A stretch of DNA of 64,000 nt. Source: CAMLOF01 sp041913045 (GTDB taxonomy: Bacteria > Pseudomonadota > Gammaproteobacteria > Burkholderiales > Burkholderiaceae_C). Each line of letters begins with the position of its first letter. Within the stretch, counting starts at the first letter, position 1. This document shows positions 59,869 through 64,000 of this stretch, piece after piece. The notes below the pieces were generated by a model. That model was given only the letters and a program-made list of their open reading frames with translations, did no database searches and was not told the DNA's origin. Made by a program: the position numbers and the translations under genes. Location of the stretch: contig JAYSGB010000010.1 of NCBI GenBank assembly GCA_041913045.1, positions 54,794 to 118,793 of the forward strand, written 5' to 3'.

Positions 59869-61659
59869 ATGAAAACACATCCATCCCTGCGACTCTCACT
59901 GGCCGAACTGCAGCACGGTGCTGCTCAGGTTCGCACCAGTGCCGACATAGACGAAGGTGCGTCCCCAACCGTGCGGGAGCTGACGGAGGCGCTTGCGTTT
60001 TCGCCGGGCGATGGACGCATCTGGCTGAACGACCAGCGCATGCTTCTGTGGCGCGCGGCCACGTACGGCGCGCTTCGCCAGGAGTTGATCGTGAAGTTCG
60101 GCCAGGACGTTACGCGTTCCTTGCTGACGCGCGTGGGCTACACCTCTGGGGCCAGAGATGCTGAGCTGGTGCGGCGCATGTGGCCAGACAGCGATCCGGC
60201 CAATGCGTTCGATGCGGGCCCGCGCATGCACAAGCTGGAAGGCTTTGTTCGCCCCGAGACCATTGCGTTCGAGTTCGATATCGCGCGCGGCGATTTCTAT
60301 GCCGAGTACCTGTGGCATGACTCCAGCGAGGCGGACGAACACATTGCTGTCTTCGGCATAGGCTCGGAGCCGGTGTGCTGGTTGCAGATTGGCTACGCCA
60401 GCGGTTACGCCAGCGCCTTCATGGGCAAGCTGATCATTTTTAGGGAAGTGGCTTGCCGGGCTGCGGGTGCGGAGACTTGCCGAATCATTGGCAGGCCTGC
60501 CGACCAGTGGGGCGACCCTGAGTTGGACCAGCACTACTTCGTGCCAGCCATGCGGCCGTCGCCTCGGAAGCCTGATCTCTTGCCAGTTGTGTCTCCTGTC
60601 GGGCGTCCGTCAATGGACGAGGTTGCACCGCCCGGCGCGGGGGAGTTGATCGGCATCTCGGCGAGTTTCAGCGCTGCGCGGCACCTGATCGAACGCGTTG
60701 CCCCGACGCAGGCCACGGTGCTGTTCACGGGCCCGTCAGGTGTGGGCAAAGAGTTGTTTGCACAAACCCTGCACCGCATCAGCCCCAGGGCTGACCAGCC
60801 ATTTGTGGCCTTGAACTGTGCCGCCATTCCTGACACGTTGATCGAGTCCGAACTGTTTGGGGTGGAGCGGGGTGCATTCACGGGCGCCACCACATCACGC
60901 CCAGGCCGCTTTGAGCGTGCCAATGGCGGCACATTGTTTCTGGACGAAATCGCCTCGCTGTCTTTTGTGGCGCAAGGCAAGTTGCTGAGGGCGCTGCAAG
61001 AACGCCGCATTGAGCGGGTTGGCGGTGTGCGTGAGATACCGGTGAACGTGCGGGTGGTAGCGGCCAGCAACGTCAACCTGCGTGACGAGGTGGACGCTGG
61101 CCGCTTCCGTGAAGATCTTTTCTTCCGGTTGAACGTGTTTCCCATCAACTTGCCGCCGCTCAAGGACCGGCGTGACGACATACCGCAGTTGATGGAGGCA
61201 TTCCTGCGCCGCTATTGCGCGCTGCATCAGCGCGTGGTGCCAGGGTTCACGCCACGAGCGGTGCAGGCGCTGCTGCAGTACGACTTTCCCGGAAATATCC
61301 GCGAGCTGCAGAACCTGGTCGAGCGGGGTGTCATCATGACCGGCCCCGATGAACCTATCGACGTGCACCACCTGTTCCGCAATGGTGAAGTCCTGCAACG
61401 CCCGCCGCTGGGTTTGGGTGACAACGGCCACTTGACCGAGCCCGCCATGCCTGCGCCTCTGCATACTGCTACAGGTAGCGCTGAGCTGGGGCGACAGGCG
61501 TTATCAGTGCGGTCAGAGAAAACCGATCAGCGCGAAGCGCAACGCTATCGCAACGCGCTCGTTTCGGCCCGCTACAACGTGGCCGCTGCAGCACGCCAGC
61601 TCGGCTTGACGCGCGCGCAGCTGGCGTATCGCCTCAAGCGGCTCGGTCTGACAGCTTGA
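59869..61659 (+). CDS. XylR/DmpR-family sigma-54-dependent activator
   Basis: 596 residues from ATG 59869 (a TTG precedes it in frame). An N-terminal XylR_N sensor and V4R part (about 10-215, GYASGYASAFMGK) detects aromatics in this family. Walker A GPSGVGKE is at 288-295, the sigma-54 contact GAFTGA at 335-340, and Walker B TLFLDE at 355-360. A Fis-type helix-turn-helix ends the protein (NVAAAARQLGLTRAQLAYRLKR). The likely inducer is p-cresol or a related 4-alkylphenol, from its place beside pchACXF. Its last 26 bases overlap the converging chemoreceptor gene. Confidence 0.92.
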   Translation: MKTHPSLRLSLAELQHGAAQVRTSADIDEGASPTVRELTEALAFSPGDGRIWLNDQRMLLWRAATYGALRQELIVKFGQDVTRSLLTRVGYTSGARDAELVRRMWPDSDPANAFDAGPRMHKLEGFVRPETIAFEFDIARGDFYAEYLWHDSSEADEHIAVFGIGSEPVCWLQIGYASGYASAFMGKLIIFREVACRAAGAETCRIIGRPADQWGDPELDQHYFVPAMRPSPRKPDLLPVVSPVGRPSMDEVAPPGAGELIGISASFSAARHLIERVAPTQATVLFTGPSGVGKELFAQTLHRISPRADQPFVALNCAAIPDTLIESELFGVERGAFTGATTSRPGRFERANGGTLFLDEIASLSFVAQGKLLRALQERRIERVGGVREIPVNVRVVAASNVNLRDEVDAGRFREDLFFRLNVFPINLPPLKDRRDDIPQLMEAFLRRYCALHQRVVPGFTPRAVQALLQYDFPGNIRELQNLVERGVIMTGPDEPIDVHHLFRNGEVLQRPPLGLGDNGHLTEPAMPAPLHTATGSAELGRQALSVRSEKTDQREAQRYRNALVSARYNVAAAARQLGLTRAQLAYRLKRLGLTA

Positions 61660-63184
61660 ACACGCCAACCACCTGAATCAGGCGGGCCGCCTGCAGTTTG
61701 AGGCTTTCGGCGGCAGCCGTGCTTTCTTCCACCAGTGCTGCGTTTTGCTGTGTGGCCTGGTCCAGTTGCGAAACGGCGTCACCCACCTGAGAGATGCCGC
61801 TTGACTGCTCCTTGCTGGCGGCTGTGATTTCGTTGATGAGGTCGGTCACCCGTTGAACCTGGGTCACGATGTTGCTGACGCTGTCACCCGCCTGCGTCAC
61901 CAATTGCGATCCCGCTTCCACTCGCTCCACGCTCGCGGTGATCAGGTCTTTGATCTCCTTGGCGGCCGCAGCGCTGCGCTGTGCCAGGGTGCGGACCTCC
62001 CCGGCCACCACGGCGAAACCACGGCCTTGCTCGCCCGCGCGTGCAGCTTCCACGGCGGCGTTCAAGGCCAGGATGTTGGTCTGGAATGCAATGCCGTCAA
62101 TGACGCTGATGATGTCTGCAATCTTCTGAGAGCTGGCCGTGATCTCGTGCATGGTGGAGACGACCTGGTTGACGACTTCGCCACCGCTCACTGCGGCGTG
62201 GCTGGCGTTCTGTGCAAGTTGGCTGGCCTGGTAGGCGGTGTCGGCGTTTTGTTTAACGGTCACCATGAGCTCTTCCATGGACGCAGCGGTTTCTTCCAGG
62301 TTGGATGCCTGCATCTCGGTGCGCTGCGACAGGTCCAGTGTTCCGGTGGCGATCTGTTGCGAACCGGTGGCCACGCTGTCGCTGGCCACACGAACCTCGC
62401 TGACGACTCTCTGCAGGTTCTGCTGCATACCGGCCAGTGCCCGCAGCAGTTGTGCAACCTCGTCCTGGCCCTGTACCTTGATGGCGCGGGTGAGGTCGCC
62501 CTGTGCCACGGCGTCTGCCGCAGCGATGGCGTCAGACAGCGAGCGCGAAATGGTACGAACGAGCGTGACGCCAAACAGGAAAGCGAGCAGCACGCCGCCG
62601 CCGATCGCAGCAATCGCTGCGATCAGTATGGCTTCGTAACGTGCCACCGCAGCGTCGTACTCAGACTTGGCCACATTCCCTTGCAGTTCAATAAGCTTGA
62701 ACAAGGACTCGCGCGCTGCCGTGAACTTCGGTCCCGCATCTCTGGCGGCGTTGTCCTTGGCGGCGTCAATGTTCCCCTCCATGGCCAGGCGCAGGGTGAC
62801 GTTGCGCGAGGTCTGGTAGCTTTGCCACTGTGGCCAGAAGGCATTCGCCAGACTTTCTTCGTCGGGAGTCAGGCTAGTGGCCATGTACTTCTTCCACAGT
62901 GCGTCAATCTCGGTGTCGAGTTGCTGCGTATCTGCGTTGGCCTTGACCGCCACTTCCGGCGTGGGGGCGCTGGCTGCAACCACCGCGTTGGTGCGGATGC
63001 GGTTGACCATGTCGATCATGTGCCCCATGTCCACCAGCGGAACGGTGCGGTCCTCATAGACTGTTTTGAGGGCGTCGTTTGTCTTGATGATGCCGAACAG
63101 CCCAACGCTGCCAATGGCCACGAGCAGCAAGGATAGAAAACCGATCAATCCAAGCAGGCGGGTGGATATTTTGAATTGGTTCAA
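61634..63184 (-). CDS. Methyl-accepting chemotaxis protein
   Basis: 516 residues. A membrane segment at about 10-32, a periplasmic four-helix-bundle sensor (about 35-185, with RIRTNAVVAA typical of 4HB_MCP_1), a second membrane segment near 190-212, HAMP, then the signalling tip IDGIAFQTNILALNAAVEAA and GFAVVAGEVRTLAQRSA. No C-terminal CheR pentapeptide is seen. Ligand unknown; adjacency to the pch regulator makes an aromatic attractant possible. Confidence 0.93.
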   Translation of the reverse strand: MNQFKISTRLLGLIGFLSLLLVAIGSVGLFGIIKTNDALKTVYEDRTVPLVDMGHMIDMVNRIRTNAVVAASAPTPEVAVKANADTQQLDTEIDALWKKYMATSLTPDEESLANAFWPQWQSYQTSRNVTLRLAMEGNIDAAKDNAARDAGPKFTAARESLFKLIELQGNVAKSEYDAAVARYEAILIAAIAAIGGGVLLAFLFGVTLVRTISRSLSDAIAAADAVAQGDLTRAIKVQGQDEVAQLLRALAGMQQNLQRVVSEVRVASDSVATGSQQIATGTLDLSQRTEMQASNLEETAASMEELMVTVKQNADTAYQASQLAQNASHAAVSGGEVVNQVVSTMHEITASSQKIADIISVIDGIAFQTNILALNAAVEAARAGEQGRGFAVVAGEVRTLAQRSAAAAKEIKDLITASVERVEAGSQLVTQAGDSVSNIVTQVQRVTDLINEITAASKEQSSGISQVGDAVSQLDQATQQNAALVEESTAAAESLKLQAARLIQVVGVFKLSDRAA

Positions 63185-63225
63185 GAGAAGCTCCTATGTT
63201 GTTTTAGGTAAGGCTGCCAGTTGGT

Positions 63226-64000
63226 TTACTTGGACTGGCAGCAACAAAGATCGTCTTCTGGCGGGGGGTGTTGGACATGGTCCTTTTGCTCCTGCTGCAG
63301 CCACGCCGCAAGTTCTGCCGCAGGCATAGCCCGGGCCAGCAACCAGCCCTGGTAGGCCTCGCAATCGCACTCGCACAAAAACTCAAGCTGGTCCACGGTT
63401 TCCACGCCTTCAGCCACCACACCTAACCCGAGCGTGTGTGCCAAAGCAATCACAGCACTCACGAGTTTGGCGTCACCCTCGTGCACGGTCACGTTGCGAA
63501 CGAACTCCCGGTCGATCTTGATGCGCTGCACTGGCAGCGCCTTGAGGTAAGACAGCGATGAGTGCCCTGTGCCAAAGTCGTCCAGTGCCAGCTTTACGCC
63601 GAGGTCGGACAAGTGGCCGAGCAGGCGGGCGGCCTGTTCGGGGTCGGCCATGGCTTCGGACTCGGTGATTTCCAGTTCGATGGCAGCTGGGTCCACGCCC
63701 GTTTTTTCCAGCAGCCTCGACAGGCGTTCGGCGATGTCGGGCTGGCGCAGTTGGCGCGCCGAAAGGTTGATGGCGACCTGCAGGTGCAATCCTTCCTGCA
63801 CCCATGCCGCTCGTTGGCGGCATGCTGTCTCCATGACCCATTCCCCCAGCGCCAGGATGAGCCCTGTCGACTCCGCCACGGGGATGAATCGGGCAGGTGG
63901 CACATCGCCCAGAACGGGGTCGTGCCAGCGCAGCAGCGCTTCAACGTGTTGAATCACAACGAAAACTGGGCCATTTTTGGGGTGGATCACACTGAAAATT
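63226..64000 (-). CDS. EAL-domain c-di-GMP phosphodiesterase, 5' end cut by window
   Basis: The frame is open to the window edge; a GTG at 63990 is only an internal candidate start. The EAL domain has VEALLRWHDP, ELEITESEAM, LALDDFGTGHSSLSYLK, KIDREF and VVAEGVE, so it looks catalytically complete. The stretch before EALLRW is unusual (HPKNGPVFVVIQH in place of the usual QP-x-V-D), so the N-terminal edge may be altered. The C-terminus ends in CCCQSK. The upstream part of the protein is outside the window. Confidence 0.82.
   Translation of the reverse strand, partial: IFSVIHPKNGPVFVVIQHVEALLRWHDPVLGDVPPARFIPVAESTGLILALGEWVMETACRQRAAWVQEGLHLQVAINLSARQLRQPDIAERLSRLLEKTGVDPAAIELEITESEAMADPEQAARLLGHLSDLGVKLALDDFGTGHSSLSYLKALPVQRIKIDREFVRNVTVHEGDAKLVSAVIALAHTLGLGVVAEGVETVDQLEFLCECDCEAYQGWLLARAMPAAELAAWLQQEQKDHVQHPPPEDDLCCCQSK

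Noticed and set aside
28716..61659. A single integrated genomic island carrying the ABC, tau and pch blocks
   Set aside because: No tRNA, integrase, transposase or direct-repeat ends are visible at either side, and codon use is like the flanks by eye. Clustering alone is not enough.
61853..63136. 427-codon plus-strand ORF opposite the chemoreceptor
   Set aside because: Antisense of a clear MCP gene.
63940..64000. Frameshift at the start of the partial EAL gene
   Set aside because: The residues before EALLRW are atypical, but the frame is open to the edge and too little is visible to claim a frameshift.

Overview
The window looks like a chromosomal segment of a high-GC betaproteobacterium of the order Burkholderiales, most likely family Comamonadaceae. 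The evidence is the dcw tail ddl-ftsQ-ftsA-ftsZ-lpxC, the RNase II/TonB/MtgA neighbourhood, the Burkholderia-type QueE cysteine pattern and overall codon use. I cannot name the genus. I see no rRNA, tRNA, CRISPR array, integrase or intact insertion sequence.

Positions 1-28482 are mostly core genes. They include the end of the division and cell-wall cluster, ruvC, mtgA, a TonB-like protein, an RNase II homologue, and a queuosine operon (precursor transporter, queC, queD, queE) headed by a probable preQ1-I riboswitch. They continue with radA, a YqiA-like esterase, rodA, a hydroxyisobutyrate-dehydrogenase-like gene, tldD, aroG behind a very clear aromatic leader-peptide attenuator, mpl with a palindromic in-frame insertion, a TlpA-like thioredoxin, and a c-di-GMP block (PAS-GGDEF-EAL, HD-GYP and a degenerate HD-GYP).

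Positions 28716-43798 are accessory. A plus-strand operon encodes a complete dipeptide/nickel-type ABC importer, two unlike amidohydrolases and a CobW-family metal GTPase. Facing it is a minus-strand run: IclR regulator, CobS homologue, CobT-like VWA protein, thiO, thiS, thiG. No other cobalamin or thiamine genes are nearby, so this grouping is unexplained.

Positions 43799-55496 hold an apparently complete taurine dissimilation cluster. It has a TRAP importer (tauKLM), an FAD taurine dehydrogenase (tauY with a candidate small subunit), sulfoacetaldehyde acetyltransferase (xsc), phosphate acetyltransferase (pta), two different sulfur-oxyanion exporters (TauZ/YeiH type and TauE type) and a MocR regulator (tauR). 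Expected flow: taurine in, oxidation to sulfoacetaldehyde, cleavage to acetyl phosphate and sulfite, then acetyl-CoA, with sulfite or sulfate exported.

Positions 55758-61659 hold a p-cresol methylhydroxylase operon in the order pchA-pchC-pchX-pchF. A sigma-54 promoter and an XylR/DmpR-type upstream activating palindrome precede it, and a divergent XylR/DmpR-family activator lies beside it. The window ends with a methyl-accepting chemotaxis protein, whose end overlaps that activator, and an EAL protein cut by the window edge.

The most striking structures not explained by routine annotation are the aroG attenuator, a QueD made of three tandem domains of which only the middle one keeps the catalytic residues, the orphan CobS/CobT-thiOSG run, the palindrome inside mpl, and three copies of a T-rich motif around the xsc promoter.
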